Source of the DNA: Phocaeicola barnesiae DSM 18169 = JCM 13652
Lineage (GTDB): Bacteria > Bacteroidota > Bacteroidia > Bacteroidales > Bacteroidaceae
Reading direction: 5' to 3'
DNA: 64,000 nt
Assembly: GCF_000374585.1 (NCBI RefSeq)
Contig: NZ_KB894651.1
Coordinates: forward strand, 93,975 to 157,974
Shown here piece after piece: positions 38,040-46,190 of this stretch. The notes beneath the pieces were generated by a model. The model saw only the letters and a program-made list of their open reading frames with translations, was not told the DNA's origin and searched no databases. A program made the position numbers and the translations under genes. The stretch's first letter is position 1; each line of letters opens with the position of its first letter.

Positions 38040-38231
38040 ATGGATAGAAGAAAACTTTACTATTACAGCCATATCGTAAAAAGGCATTTGAGTGATATTA
38101 AGGAACATATCAGATTGTCGAAGAACGACATGGAGAGAAGCTATTACCAAAGCAGGTTTGCAGCCCAGCTGAGTATCTACGCCGAAGCCCTTGCCGTAAA
38201 GGAAGAGTATCTGGAAAGATATATCAGATAG
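38040..38231 (+). CDS. Small basic hypothetical ICE protein
   Basis: This 63-residue helical protein begins MDRRKLYYYSHIVKRHLSDI and is rich in Lys, Arg and Tyr. It follows the preceding gene by 19 nt. No domain is recognised. A short basic helical protein could bind nucleic acid, but nothing shows this directly. Confidence 0.55.
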   Translation: MDRRKLYYYSHIVKRHLSDIKEHIRLSKNDMERSYYQSRFAAQLSIYAEALAVKEEYLERYIR

Positions 38232-38256
38232 GGATACGGATTAAAAATGAAACAGT

Positions 38257-38340
38257 ATGAACATTACATTTGAAACGATTGTGTGTGCATGGGATGAAAA
38301 AATCCCTGCACACCTTTTCCAAAGAATTTTAACCACCTAA
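38257..38340 (+). CDS. 27-residue microprotein related to the protein at 38971
   Basis: The frame reads MNITFETIVCAWDEKIPAHL and stops after 27 codons. It resembles the start of the protein at 38971 (I-E-x-x-x-x-x-WDE-x-IP-x-x-L), so it looks like a truncated paralogue or a mini-version. It lies 14 nt before the next gene in the operon-like run. It is either a real microprotein or a decayed copy. Confidence 0.4.
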   Translation: MNITFETIVCAWDEKIPAHLFQRILTT

Positions 38341-38354
38341 AAGAAGAAAGGCGT

Positions 38355-38942
38355 ATGAAAACATTATCCCAAATGACGAAAGAGGAAAAGTTACAGGCTT
38401 TGACGGAATACCATGCTTGCAGGCGTGAACAGCACATTGTTTCCCGCTATATCCGGGCAATCCAAGAAGATGACAAGGAACAGACCGCCTACTTCGAGGG
38501 TTTCGGTGAAAGTGTGCATCACGTTGTACTGAATGTGAACACCTACGAACGCAGGCTCATTTTCGGCTATGTGGACAGGCAGTTTAACGAATACGGGTGG
38601 ATAAGCGGCATGTTGCCCATCGTGGAAGAAATCCGGCTGGACAATTCCAACGTAATACACATCGGCCAGTCCGTGAACGGCATGTATGTCGTTACGGTGG
38701 GCTGGTGTACCGGCACGGCAGGAGGCGGCAGCCGCCCTTCGGTATGGGAGGAACCCATTGCCGATTACAAGGAAGCGGTAGCGAGCGGCATCCGCCAGTT
38801 GGAAAGAATCTATAATGATGCGGAACGCCGCTCCCTGACAGACAGGGGGAACTACAACCCGAAGTATATCCGCAGGCTGAAAGCCGGATTACAGGAGGTA
38901 AAGCGCCGCTATACCGCTCCGCAGCAGTTAAGTCTATTCTGA
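38355..38942 (+). CDS. Hypothetical ICE accessory protein
   Basis: This 195-residue soluble protein starts MKTLSQMTKEEKLQALTEYH and ends with APQQLSLF, a QxxLxLF-like tail that resembles beta-clamp binding peptides (QLSLF). A central glycine-rich stretch (GWCTGTAGGGS) and basic C-terminal third are visible. I do not recognise a named family. Proteins of this kind recur in CTnDOT-type accessory regions. The clamp-binding idea is inference from five residues. Confidence 0.6.
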   Translation: MKTLSQMTKEEKLQALTEYHACRREQHIVSRYIRAIQEDDKEQTAYFEGFGESVHHVVLNVNTYERRLIFGYVDRQFNEYGWISGMLPIVEEIRLDNSNVIHIGQSVNGMYVVTVGWCTGTAGGGSRPSVWEEPIADYKEAVASGIRQLERIYNDAERRSLTDRGNYNPKYIRRLKAGLQEVKRRYTAPQQLSLF

Positions 38943-38970
38943 TTATTCACACATATAACACCAAATGATT

Positions 38971-39228
38971 ATGGACGTAAAGATTGAAAGCATGATTTTC
39001 GGGTGGGATGAACGCATACCCGATACGTTGATTAAGTTCATCAACTCCGTGACACTCACAAAGGACGAGCAGGAACTTCGCGGACTGATGGAAGTGTTCG
39101 CCCGGAGCAAGGTGTTCAACCGCTTCTTTGCCTTCGGATATGGCAGCCACCATCTGTGGCTCACGCAGAGGATGGCGTCAGACCCGGCAAGGTGCATGGA
39201 AAACCGATTGTTGATTGTTGAATTTTAG
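38971..39228 (+). CDS. Small hypothetical ICE protein
   Basis: This 85-residue soluble protein starts MDVKIESMIFGWDERIPDTL; an ATG at 38965 adds two residues. It has no known domain. The segment FAFGYGSHHLWLTQRM in the second half is distinctive. The N-terminus resembles the 27-residue frame at 38257. It is followed 11 nt later by the DUF3873 gene. Confidence 0.55.
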   Translation: MDVKIESMIFGWDERIPDTLIKFINSVTLTKDEQELRGLMEVFARSKVFNRFFAFGYGSHHLWLTQRMASDPARCMENRLLIVEF

Positions 39229-39239
39229 CAAATTGCATT

Positions 39240-39470
39240 ATGACTACAAGAATGACGGAAAACGGAGTTTCGACCTGCCGGAAGGCAGGTTCGGAACAGT
39301 TCGAGAAGTTCCAGACCGGCATCGGAAGAAGAAAACGCACGCTGGTGCAATACGATTACAGGGCATCCGATGGAGAGCTGTTCTCCTGCGTGGCTCCGAC
39401 TTTGGAGGACTGCCGCCGCAAGCGTGACGGATGGTTATCGGAAAAAGGAAGAAAGGAGGCACAGCGATGA
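39240..39470 (+). CDS. DUF3873 family protein
   Basis: This 76-residue protein opens MTTRMTENGVSTCRKAGSEQ and has QYDYRASDGELFSCVAPTL, the pattern I recall for DUF3873, a small family found mostly in Bacteroidales conjugative elements. Its function is unknown. Its stop overlaps the next start (ATGA). Confidence 0.7.
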   Translation: MTTRMTENGVSTCRKAGSEQFEKFQTGIGRRKRTLVQYDYRASDGELFSCVAPTLEDCRRKRDGWLSEKGRKEAQR

Positions 39471-39712
39471 ATGGCAGTTATGACACGCTGATAATCACTT
39501 TCAGCGAACCCATCCGGGTTTTGGACGGCATGTTTGAGGACACCGATACATGGGGAGTTTCCACGCTGAAGGAATGGGTCGATACTTACGAGTCCACACG
39601 CTTCACCCCGATAAACGACCATACGGCAGTCATCACTTCCGAGTACAACATGAAGCACGTAAGGGAATGGCTGGAACAATACTTGCCTATCGACCGCCTG
39701 CAAGTCCGATAA
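39467..39712 (+). CDS. Small hypothetical ICE protein
   Basis: From ATG 39467, which overlaps the DUF3873 stop by 4 nt, the protein is 81 residues of alternating strand and helix (SYDTLIITFSEPIRVLDGMF). The overlap suggests translational coupling. A longer frame from 39431 would lie inside the DUF3873 gene. No domain is recognised. It is the last plus-strand gene before the convergent tra operon. Confidence 0.55.
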   Translation: MNGSYDTLIITFSEPIRVLDGMFEDTDTWGVSTLKEWVDTYESTRFTPINDHTAVITSEYNMKHVREWLEQYLPIDRLQVR

Positions 39713-39733
39713 CCGGTACAGGCATGGAACAGA

Positions 39734-39767
39734 AAAAGGTCAGAGCAGATAAAAGCCCTGACCTTTT
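39734..39767. terminator. Bidirectional terminator between accessory and tra operons
   Basis: AAAAGGTCAG (39734-39743) pairs with CTGACCTTTT (39758-39767), 10 bp perfect with A/T tracts on both sides, so it can stop transcription from either side. Confidence 0.78.
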
Positions 39768-39793
39768 CCATATATTATAGGAGATAAAGAAAG

Positions 39794-39910
39794 TCAGTCC
39801 GTTTCTTCTCCCCAAAGTTCGGTGTCCGTCGGCGCATGGCGTATGGAACGCCCGATGCAACATCCTGTCGCGGCAAGAAGCGTCAAGTAAGCGATAACAA
39901 GATAAAGCAT
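39794..39910 (-). CDS. Small membrane or lipoprotein-like peptide
   Basis: A 38-codon frame encodes a hydrophobic start (MLYLVIAYLTLLAATGCCIG) and an acidic tail. The Cys pair after Ala-Thr-Gly could be a lipobox-like site. It follows the traQ-like stop by 10 nt in the tra operon direction. It is too short to assign. Confidence 0.45.
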   Translation of the reverse strand: MLYLVIAYLTLLAATGCCIGRSIRHAPTDTELWGEETD

Positions 39911-39920
39911 GGCCGTCGGT

Positions 39921-40379
39921 TTATATGGCGGGTTGGGCTGAATCTTCCGAACCTTCCGCCGTAGCACTGTTGAACGAAAAACTCTTGGTTACCGTCTGAC
40001 CAAATGAATCCACGATGTAGATGTCAATCGTCTGCTGGTCGGTGCAGAGCGACCTGTAATAAAGCCGGAAAGTATCGCCCGGCAACGGGTAGAGGTCGTT
40101 GGGAGCCAGTACCGTGCCGTCCTCCATGCGCAGCTCGCCCTTCCCGTCGGGCTGGAAATAGCGGATAAAATACTCCGTTTCCTCATATCTGCCGCTACGC
40201 ACCAGCTGGCAGCGTATTTCGGCTTCCTCGCCCTGTACGATGTCGGTCTGCACGGGCAGTGTCGCCAAGTCAAACTCGTATGCCTGCCGGATGTCCAGTT
40301 TGTCCGAACAGGCGCATAGCAGTACAGCGGCTATCAGTACGAAGCCGGCGGTAAAAATCAGTTCAGTCATTCTTTTCAT
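39921..40379 (-). CDS. traQ: Conjugal transfer protein TraQ-like (DUF3872)
   Basis: This 152-residue protein has a lipoprotein-type signal (LLCACSD, Cys24) and a beta-rich periplasmic domain. It matches the DUF3872/TraQ position and style at the distal end of CTnDOT-type tra operons. The exact role in the transfer apparatus is not known. It follows traO by 15 nt; the traP primase gene that separates them in CTnDOT is absent. Confidence 0.72.
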   Translation of the reverse strand: MKRMTELIFTAGFVLIAAVLLCACSDKLDIRQAYEFDLATLPVQTDIVQGEEAEIRCQLVRSGRYEETEYFIRYFQPDGKGELRMEDGTVLAPNDLYPLPGDTFRLYYRSLCTDQQTIDIYIVDSFGQTVTKSFSFNSATAEGSEDSAQPAI

Positions 40380-40394
40380 TTTATTGAGTGTTTA

Positions 40395-40982
40395 TTAGTC
40401 CAATATGAATTTCAGCCCCACCCCGAACTGGAAGTGGAAGTTTCCCGTGTCGCCACCCCACAGGCAGCGTTCACGCGCATGGAGCAGCAGCACCGTCCGG
40501 TTGGTGATGTAGGTTTCTATCTCCAGCGATACCGCGCCGCCATAGACAAAGGCGTCATCGTCCGTGATGCGTGCCCCGTCATAGAGCAGGCTCTCGCCCC
40601 AGTTCACCGTTTCATAGCCCGCCATTGCCGAGCCGCCCACGTAGCAGAGGAACACCTTGTTCGCATCCGAGAGGAAGTTGTAATAGTAGCCGCCCTCCGC
40701 CGTGAACTGCGACACCGGCAGACGTATATCCTTGTACGGATGGTACTTTTGCAGGTACTCCGCGCCGAACACCCATTTGCCGCACCTTTTCGCATAGGAA
40801 TCCACCGACACCCCGAAATGGTAGCCCAGCTCGTTCCGTTTGCCGGAAGAATGGAAGCCGTCCGCCATGCCTGCCGTCAGCCGAAGCCCCTTCATGCCCG
40901 GCAGACAGCGTTGCGCCTGCGCCTTGTCCGCAAGGGCAAGGCACAGTGCCATGCTGATGATGATACAAAGCGTCCGTTTCAT
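40395..40982 (-). CDS. traO: Conjugal transfer protein TraO
   Basis: This 195-residue exported protein (signal 1-23, ending AQAQ) has a beta-strand rich body ending HFQFGVGLKFILD, suggestive of a small outer-membrane barrel. TraO is part of the CTnDOT mating apparatus. The order traN-traO-traQ fits. The stop of traN and this start are 2 nt apart, indicating tight coupling. Confidence 0.78.
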   Translation of the reverse strand: MKRTLCIIISMALCLALADKAQAQRCLPGMKGLRLTAGMADGFHSSGKRNELGYHFGVSVDSYAKRCGKWVFGAEYLQKYHPYKDIRLPVSQFTAEGGYYYNFLSDANKVFLCYVGGSAMAGYETVNWGESLLYDGARITDDDAFVYGGAVSLEIETYITNRTVLLLHARERCLWGGDTGNFHFQFGVGLKFILD

Positions 40983-40983
40983 C

Positions 40984-41982
40984 TTACTTCACCTTCAGTT
41001 CGTTGATGACACGGGCACGCACCAGTTCGGCATTGGTCACGACGAACTGCTGGTGCCTTCCCCCGTTCTGCTCGCTGATTTCCACCACCAGTTGCTTGTC
41101 GTCGGGCAGGGTGAACTTGGGCAGGGTGAACACCGTGCGCTCCCGGCTCTTGCCGCCGACCTCCGTCACGTAGTTGTAGGCACGCAGCGGCACGATGACC
41201 TGCTCCTGAATGGCGGTACGCTTCGCCACCTTCCTGTCCACCACCTTGAACGACACGAAGTCCACCGTGAACGGCACGTTGGTCGAGTTCTTCAGTTCCG
41301 TATGGAAGTAGAGCAGCCCGTTGTGCGTGTAGATGCCCTTCAGCACGGACTGGATGCCGAACCGCTTGCAGCCGATATGCTTCACCAGCCGTTTGTCGTC
41401 CTTGTGTATGGACTTCATGATAAGCCGCACCAGCAGGGGCGATTCGCTGCCCAGCTCCTTCAGGTAAACTTCCTGAGAGTTGTTCGGGCGGTTCACCGCT
41501 TCCCCGTCATGCAGGAAGTCCTTCATCTCGATGTTCAGCTTGGTCGGCTCGTCGGCATACTTCACGTTATAGGTGTAGTAGCTCCCGTCTTCGGTTATCA
41601 CCGCCAGATTGGTCTCGCGGGAGAAGTCGCGCAGGGCGGCCTTCACGCGCAGCACGTTTTCCGAACCGTCCGCCTTGCCCGCGATGATGTCGGCGGAACC
41701 CAAGTCCACATACTTGATGGCGGAGGGAAAGATGATGTGGACGGTCTTGTAGAACGTGACCTCCAGCGCATAGGGAGGTATCATGCGGTCAAAGGTTATC
41801 GGGCGTGTCAGCCCGTCGAACAGGTCGCCGGTGGACGGGCTGCGTTTTGTGCCATCATCCCCCGTATCTTCCGGCACAGCCGTTTCCACCTTCTCCTTCA
41901 GGTCGGTCTCCTCCACGACTTTCTGCGCATGGGCATGGGTCATTGCGGCGATGAACGCCGCCATAAGCATCATTTTCTTCAT
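40984..41982 (-). CDS. traN: Conjugal transfer protein TraN
   Basis: This 332-residue exported protein (signal 1-19, ending AHAQ) resembles VirB9-like outer-membrane-complex components in layout: an N-terminal beta-domain starting RPITFDRMIPPYALEVTFYK and a C-terminal domain. It should sit in the periplasm or outer-membrane core of the type IV secretion channel. Order and length match TraN of Bacteroidales conjugative transposons. Confidence 0.82.
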   Translation of the reverse strand: MKKMMLMAAFIAAMTHAHAQKVVEETDLKEKVETAVPEDTGDDGTKRSPSTGDLFDGLTRPITFDRMIPPYALEVTFYKTVHIIFPSAIKYVDLGSADIIAGKADGSENVLRVKAALRDFSRETNLAVITEDGSYYTYNVKYADEPTKLNIEMKDFLHDGEAVNRPNNSQEVYLKELGSESPLLVRLIMKSIHKDDKRLVKHIGCKRFGIQSVLKGIYTHNGLLYFHTELKNSTNVPFTVDFVSFKVVDRKVAKRTAIQEQVIVPLRAYNYVTEVGGKSRERTVFTLPKFTLPDDKQLVVEISEQNGGRHQQFVVTNAELVRARVINELKVK

Positions 41983-42016
41983 TTGTCTTTGTCAATAATT
42001 AAGTTATACATATTGG

Positions 42017-43303
42017 TTATTTTCTTGCCACGAGCAACACCTCATGCCCGGCCTTGAGCGTCACCCTGACGGTGCGGAACTTCGTGGAGAGGTACTGCGA
42101 CATGCCCTGTATCACGCCGCGCCCCAAATCGGAGGCGAGCTGCGCGCCGGCATCGGTAGAGATGCTGATGCTGCTGCCCATCGTCGAACCCATGTTGGCC
42201 GCCATTTCCTTGAGCGCGGTCAGTTCCTGCGACCCCGGCACCGATATGCCTTTCATGCCGCCCGTGTCGTACACCTCCAGCTCTACCGGCATAATAGTTC
42301 CCTTGTAGGCGACGGAAGTGACGGACAAGTCCATCCGTTCCCCGTTGATGCGCGCGGTGGCCGTCAGCACGGTGTTTGCCGGGATATAGGTATCCCCGAC
42401 CTCGACCGGTTCGAGCAGGCGGATTTCCGCCTCCTTGCCGTCGCTGACCGTTACCGTGCGGCAGATGCAGGCACGGATGCTGTTCCTGCCTGCCGTGTGC
42501 GCTTGGTCTGTTACCGTGTGGAAGCCCATGTTGTGCGGACGGCTGTACCGCTCCATGAACTCGGCATCCGACATCAGCTGCGCCAGCCTTGACACGACCT
42601 GTTCCGACACCTGCGTTACCGGGACGGCCTTCGGTTTGTCCGTGCCGGCTGTTGTCGGGACGGATTTCACATCGTTTTGCGGCAGGTAGCGCGAAGCCAT
42701 TTCGTAGGATTTCTCCATGAGCCGGAGCTGCTCGTCCGCCGCCTCCTTTGCCCGGCGGCCTTCCTCCGCCTGACGCTCCAGTTCCTGTATGCGCCATTCC
42801 AGTTCCAGCGTCTTCTGGTCGTCCTCCGGTTCGGGCTGCTCGTAGAAGCTGCCAATCTGCCGGTTGATGTCCCGGTAGGCATCCGCCGACGTGCGGATGG
42901 AGGACTGCCCGGCTTCCGCCGGCTCTTGGGTCTGGAACACATCTTCGTCCGCTTCATCGTTCCCGTCTCTTTCCGCCACAGCCAAGTCTTGCAGCGTGTT
43001 CATCTTTTCCTTCTGCCTGCGCTCGAACGCCTGAAGTTCGTAGGCCGCCCGTTTGTCGGAGGGCATCCCCTTTTCTTCGGGCATGGGCACCTCCACGTTG
43101 AAGCCGTCCTGAAGGGGTTCGCCGCTTTCCGACGGCGCGAATATCAGCCACATCGCCCCGCCGAACACGAGCAGCATCAACGGATAGGCCAGCATCTTCC
43201 TGCGCCGCCGCACCTCCTCCGGTGTCAGCGGCTTTGTCTCTTTCGGTTTCCCGTCGGCTTTCCTTCCGGGTTCCGGCTGTTTACTCTGCTTTGTTTCTTC
43301 CAT
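42017..43303 (-). CDS. traM: Conjugative transposon protein TraM (VirB10-like)
   Basis: This 428-residue protein has a cytoplasmic basic start, one membrane helix (about 34-53), a long charged periplasmic linker with coiled-coil character (about 150-205, rich in Glu, Arg and Gln), and a C-terminal domain with YIPANTVLTATARINGERMD, similar to VirB10-type proteins that span the envelope. It overlaps traL by 23 nt. Confidence 0.83.
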   Translation of the reverse strand: MEETKQSKQPEPGRKADGKPKETKPLTPEEVRRRRKMLAYPLMLLVFGGAMWLIFAPSESGEPLQDGFNVEVPMPEEKGMPSDKRAAYELQAFERRQKEKMNTLQDLAVAERDGNDEADEDVFQTQEPAEAGQSSIRTSADAYRDINRQIGSFYEQPEPEDDQKTLELEWRIQELERQAEEGRRAKEAADEQLRLMEKSYEMASRYLPQNDVKSVPTTAGTDKPKAVPVTQVSEQVVSRLAQLMSDAEFMERYSRPHNMGFHTVTDQAHTAGRNSIRACICRTVTVSDGKEAEIRLLEPVEVGDTYIPANTVLTATARINGERMDLSVTSVAYKGTIMPVELEVYDTGGMKGISVPGSQELTALKEMAANMGSTMGSSISISTDAGAQLASDLGRGVIQGMSQYLSTKFRTVRVTLKAGHEVLLVARK

Positions 43304-43574
43304 TGTTCCAATCTTTAATGTTTATACTGTCATGGGCTGTGCCCGGATGCAGCTCCAACTGCCGCATCCTTTCGATTCTTATCCGCTCCCCCTCGCGCCT
43401 GCCGATATTGTATATCGACGACACGGTGATGTAGATGGAGAGGGCGCTGAATCCCACCAGCACCGCCACCACCACGATGAGCCGCACGTCGGGCGACATC
43501 CTTCCGCACACGTAACGCATCCCGCCGCTTATCCGGTCGGGGATGTAATCGAGCCATTTCCTCATTCTTCCCAT
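43281..43574 (-). CDS. traL: Conjugal transfer protein TraL
   Basis: This 97-residue protein has one membrane helix (about 32-55) followed by a charged periplasmic tail. It matches the small TraL (DUF3989) proteins between traK and traM. An internal ATG three codons later (MRKWLDY) is an alternative start. Stop overlaps the traM start. Confidence 0.75.
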   Translation of the reverse strand: MGRMRKWLDYIPDRISGGMRYVCGRMSPDVRLIVVVAVLVGFSALSIYITVSSIYNIGRREGERIRIERMRQLELHPGTAHDSINIKDWNNGRNKAE

Positions 43575-43580
43575 ACGCGC

Positions 43581-44204
43581 CTACCTTTCCATTGTCCGCA
43601 AGTCACGGTTCTCCAGTATGGTGAACTGCTCCATCGTGAAGCCGTGCGGGTTGTTGTCCGAACGCACCGAGTTCAAAAGGCGGCAGCGGGTGACAAGGCT
43701 CCTTTCAGTGATGTTGCTGCTCCTGACGAGCGACTGCCGTGCGTAGCAGGTGACGATATAGGGATAGCGGTCGAAGTCGCACGCCACGCTGTCCACCTGC
43801 ACGGTCTGGTTGATGTTCGCCGAGATGATGCGGTTGTAGTATCCCTTTTCCTCCCAGTCCTTGTAGTAGCGGAAGGCGCTCTCGTCGCACAGGTACAATG
43901 CCCGGCGTATGTTGCCCTCGATGGCGGCCTTGTCGGGCGAGAGCGTGAAGAACAGTTCGTGAAACCGCCTCACGTGCTCCCTCGCCTCGACAGGCCGGTT
44001 CTGCGCCAAGTCCTGCGAGAGCGCGAGGATGAGCGACTTGCCGTTGTCCAGCACGTAGATTTTCTCCCGCTGCTTCTCGGCAAAGCTGTACGAACTCCAC
44101 AGCGCGTAGCCCGTGACCAGCGCGCACAGCACGACAAAGGCTATCGCCATCGTGCGAATCTGCCGGAAGCTCGTTTCGATGTTTTTTAATGACTTGAATT
44201 CCAT
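43581..44204 (-). CDS. traK: Conjugative transposon protein TraK (VirB8-like)
   Basis: This 207-residue protein has a short cytoplasmic start (MEFKSLKNIETSFRQIRTMA), a single membrane helix (about 18-38) and a periplasmic domain, the VirB8-like layout. VirB8-type proteins are scaffold components of type IV secretion in the inner membrane. It lies 6 nt before traL. Confidence 0.82.
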   Translation of the reverse strand: MEFKSLKNIETSFRQIRTMAIAFVVLCALVTGYALWSSYSFAEKQREKIYVLDNGKSLILALSQDLAQNRPVEAREHVRRFHELFFTLSPDKAAIEGNIRRALYLCDESAFRYYKDWEEKGYYNRIISANINQTVQVDSVACDFDRYPYIVTCYARQSLVRSSNITERSLVTRCRLLNSVRSDNNPHGFTMEQFTILENRDLRTMER

Positions 44205-44234
44205 TTCTTTTAGTTCTTGTTACCAATAAATGAA

Positions 44235-45242
44235 TCATTTGCCCCTGAGCTTTCCGGCCACATGCCCCGCACCGGCACCGGTGGCGGCAGCCGCCACCTT
44301 CCCCGTCTTGACGGCGGAGTTGTTCACCTGCTTGCCGTAATTGCCCGCGCCGGCAGCCTGAATCACCCAAGTCGATACCGTCGGGATGGTGAAGTACCCC
44401 ACGATGGCGATGAGCATGAAGATGATGTAGGCCGAGTTGTTCACGTCCGGCACGAAGTTCGGGTCGGTCAGCGCGGCGATGTCCTTCTCAATCATCAGCA
44501 CCTGTATGCGTGCCAGCACCGAACTGAACAGGTCAGAGATGGGCAACCACAGGTAGATGCTGATATACTGGCATATCCAGTGCACCATCGTGCCGTGAAA
44601 GCCGTCATACACCGAGATGGCGAACGCGAGCGGCCCCAGAATGGAGAGCACGATAAGGAAGAATGTCCTGAGCGTGTCCAGTATCAGCCCCACCGCTTGG
44701 AACAGCAGTTCCAGAAAGCTGCGGAAGGCGTTGCTTATCGTCTGCTTGATTTCATACTTGCCGCGCTCGATGGCCATGCCCGCCATCGTCTTCAGTTCCG
44801 AAGGCGTCCAGCCCAAGTCCTCTATCTGCCGCTCGTATTCCTCGTCGCTGACCAGATAGGCGGTTTCCGGGTTGCGCACCAGCGCCTCGTATTCCAGCTT
44901 CTCCCGCTTCTCGGCGTATTCCTCCATGTTGAGCGTCTGCCCTTGCAGGATGCCGTGACAGCCGGTGACGATGGGGCTCATGATGCCGTTGATAGTCCCC
45001 AGCACGAAGGTGGGGAAGAACATGATGCACGCCCCGATGCAGAACGGGCGGAGCAGCGGGTACACGTCTATCGGCTCGGCACGCGAGAGCGCCTGCCATA
45101 CCCGCGAGGCCACATAGAACAGCGCGCCCAGCGCGGCTACCCCGGTAGCCACGCCCGTGATGTCCGAGCACAGGGGCATCATCTCTTCGTAAAGGCTGCG
45201 CAACACTTCATGCAGGTTGCTGAATGTCCCTTCCCCCGTCAT
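44235..45242 (-). CDS. traJ: Conjugative transposon protein TraJ (VirB6-like)
   Basis: This 335-residue integral membrane protein has about six hydrophobic segments, a large loop (about 110-170), and a glycine/alanine-rich basic C-terminus (GAGAGHVAGKLRGK). It matches TraJ in order and size and probably plays the VirB6 role in the inner-membrane channel. It lies 2 nt after the TraI-like gene. Confidence 0.82.
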   Translation of the reverse strand: MTGEGTFSNLHEVLRSLYEEMMPLCSDITGVATGVAALGALFYVASRVWQALSRAEPIDVYPLLRPFCIGACIMFFPTFVLGTINGIMSPIVTGCHGILQGQTLNMEEYAEKREKLEYEALVRNPETAYLVSDEEYERQIEDLGWTPSELKTMAGMAIERGKYEIKQTISNAFRSFLELLFQAVGLILDTLRTFFLIVLSILGPLAFAISVYDGFHGTMVHWICQYISIYLWLPISDLFSSVLARIQVLMIEKDIAALTDPNFVPDVNNSAYIIFMLIAIVGYFTIPTVSTWVIQAAGAGNYGKQVNNSAVKTGKVAAAATGAGAGHVAGKLRGK

Positions 45243-45244
45243 GG

Positions 45245-45874
45245 CTACCAGTATCTTTGGTTGTCGGTTCCGTACAGGTCGAGCACGCGCCGCGTGTCGT
45301 TCTTCTCCTTGGCGCGCAGGTACGACACGCCGATGTTGCGGTTCGTGTAATAGCGCACAAGGTTGCGGTGGTTCTTCACATCCCGGTAGATGCGGTCTAT
45401 CAGGTCCATGCGCTCCTTGTCCGTCATCGACAGGCCGGTCTGCGTGACGACCGTCTTCAGTTCGTCGAGCATCCCGCTGCTTTCCTCCAGCATCTTCGTG
45501 TAGCCCGAAGCGATGGCGGCCAGCTCGTCCGTCGTATAGTTCCCGTCGGCGAGCATCTTCTGGAACGAGTTCACGTAGATGTCCGATATTTCGCCCACGA
45601 GCAGCACGGTCTGCTGCACCTTGCGGGCATCCTTCACCAAGTTGTGTACGGATTTGAGCGCGTCGTAATACTTCTTCCCCTGTTCGTAAATCTTGACCGT
45701 TTCCTGAAAGTTCTTCACCATGTTCTCGGCGGTCGTGGTGGTCTGTATCACGTTCCGCGTGGTGTTCACGATGCTTTGCGCGAGGTTCGACGGGTCAAAG
45801 GTGACCCATTGCGCTCTGACCGTCGTGGCGGTGCAGAGCAGTGCCGCAAGGCAGATGGTTGCTGTTCTTTTCAT
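45245..45874 (-). CDS. traI: DUF4141 protein (TraI-like, VirB5-like layout)
   Basis: This 209-residue exported protein has a signal peptide (1-21, ending VRAQ) and a mainly helical body (TTTAENMVKNFQETVKIYEQ), as in DUF4141 proteins between traG and traJ. The helical periplasmic layout is like VirB5. It is translated just ahead of traJ. Confidence 0.78.
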   Translation of the reverse strand: MKRTATICLAALLCTATTVRAQWVTFDPSNLAQSIVNTTRNVIQTTTTAENMVKNFQETVKIYEQGKKYYDALKSVHNLVKDARKVQQTVLLVGEISDIYVNSFQKMLADGNYTTDELAAIASGYTKMLEESSGMLDELKTVVTQTGLSMTDKERMDLIDRIYRDVKNHRNLVRYYTNRNIGVSYLRAKEKNDTRRVLDLYGTDNQRYW

Positions 45875-45901
45875 TGCTGTTGTTGATTAAAATGTTTGTT
45901 G

Positions 45902-46186
45902 TCAATCGGATTCATATTCTTCCGGCTCCCGTACATACGTTCCTTCCGAAGCTATCACGAGCCGGTCGTTTTCCGCGTCGTAGGCAATCTGCACCCGTTC
46001 GGGCAGGTCTGCCCATGTCCCTTGCCCGTTCCGGTAGAGCGTGCCGGTCAGGGCGGCTCCCCAGCGGTAGCTGAAACGGATGCGGTATGCCCCGCCTTCG
46101 CGGAACACCCGGACGGGCGGGGACTTGCAGCCATTTTTCCACCGTCCGCAGATGTGGCGGAGGGGGAACAGGTATTCATATTCCAT
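45902..46186 (-). CDS. DUF3876-like small tra-operon protein
   Basis: From ATG 46186 the protein is 94 residues, soluble and beta-rich (MEYEYLFPLRHICGRWKNGC). It begins 5 nt after the traG stop. A longer frame reaching 46408 is low-complexity Arg/Ser and overlaps traG antisense-like in another frame, so I reject it. The DUF3876 match is from memory; the function is unknown. Confidence 0.65.
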   Translation of the reverse strand: MEYEYLFPLRHICGRWKNGCKSPPVRVFREGGAYRIRFSYRWGAALTGTLYRNGQGTWADLPERVQIAYDAENDRLVIASEGTYVREPEEYESD

Positions 46187-46190
46187 GGCC

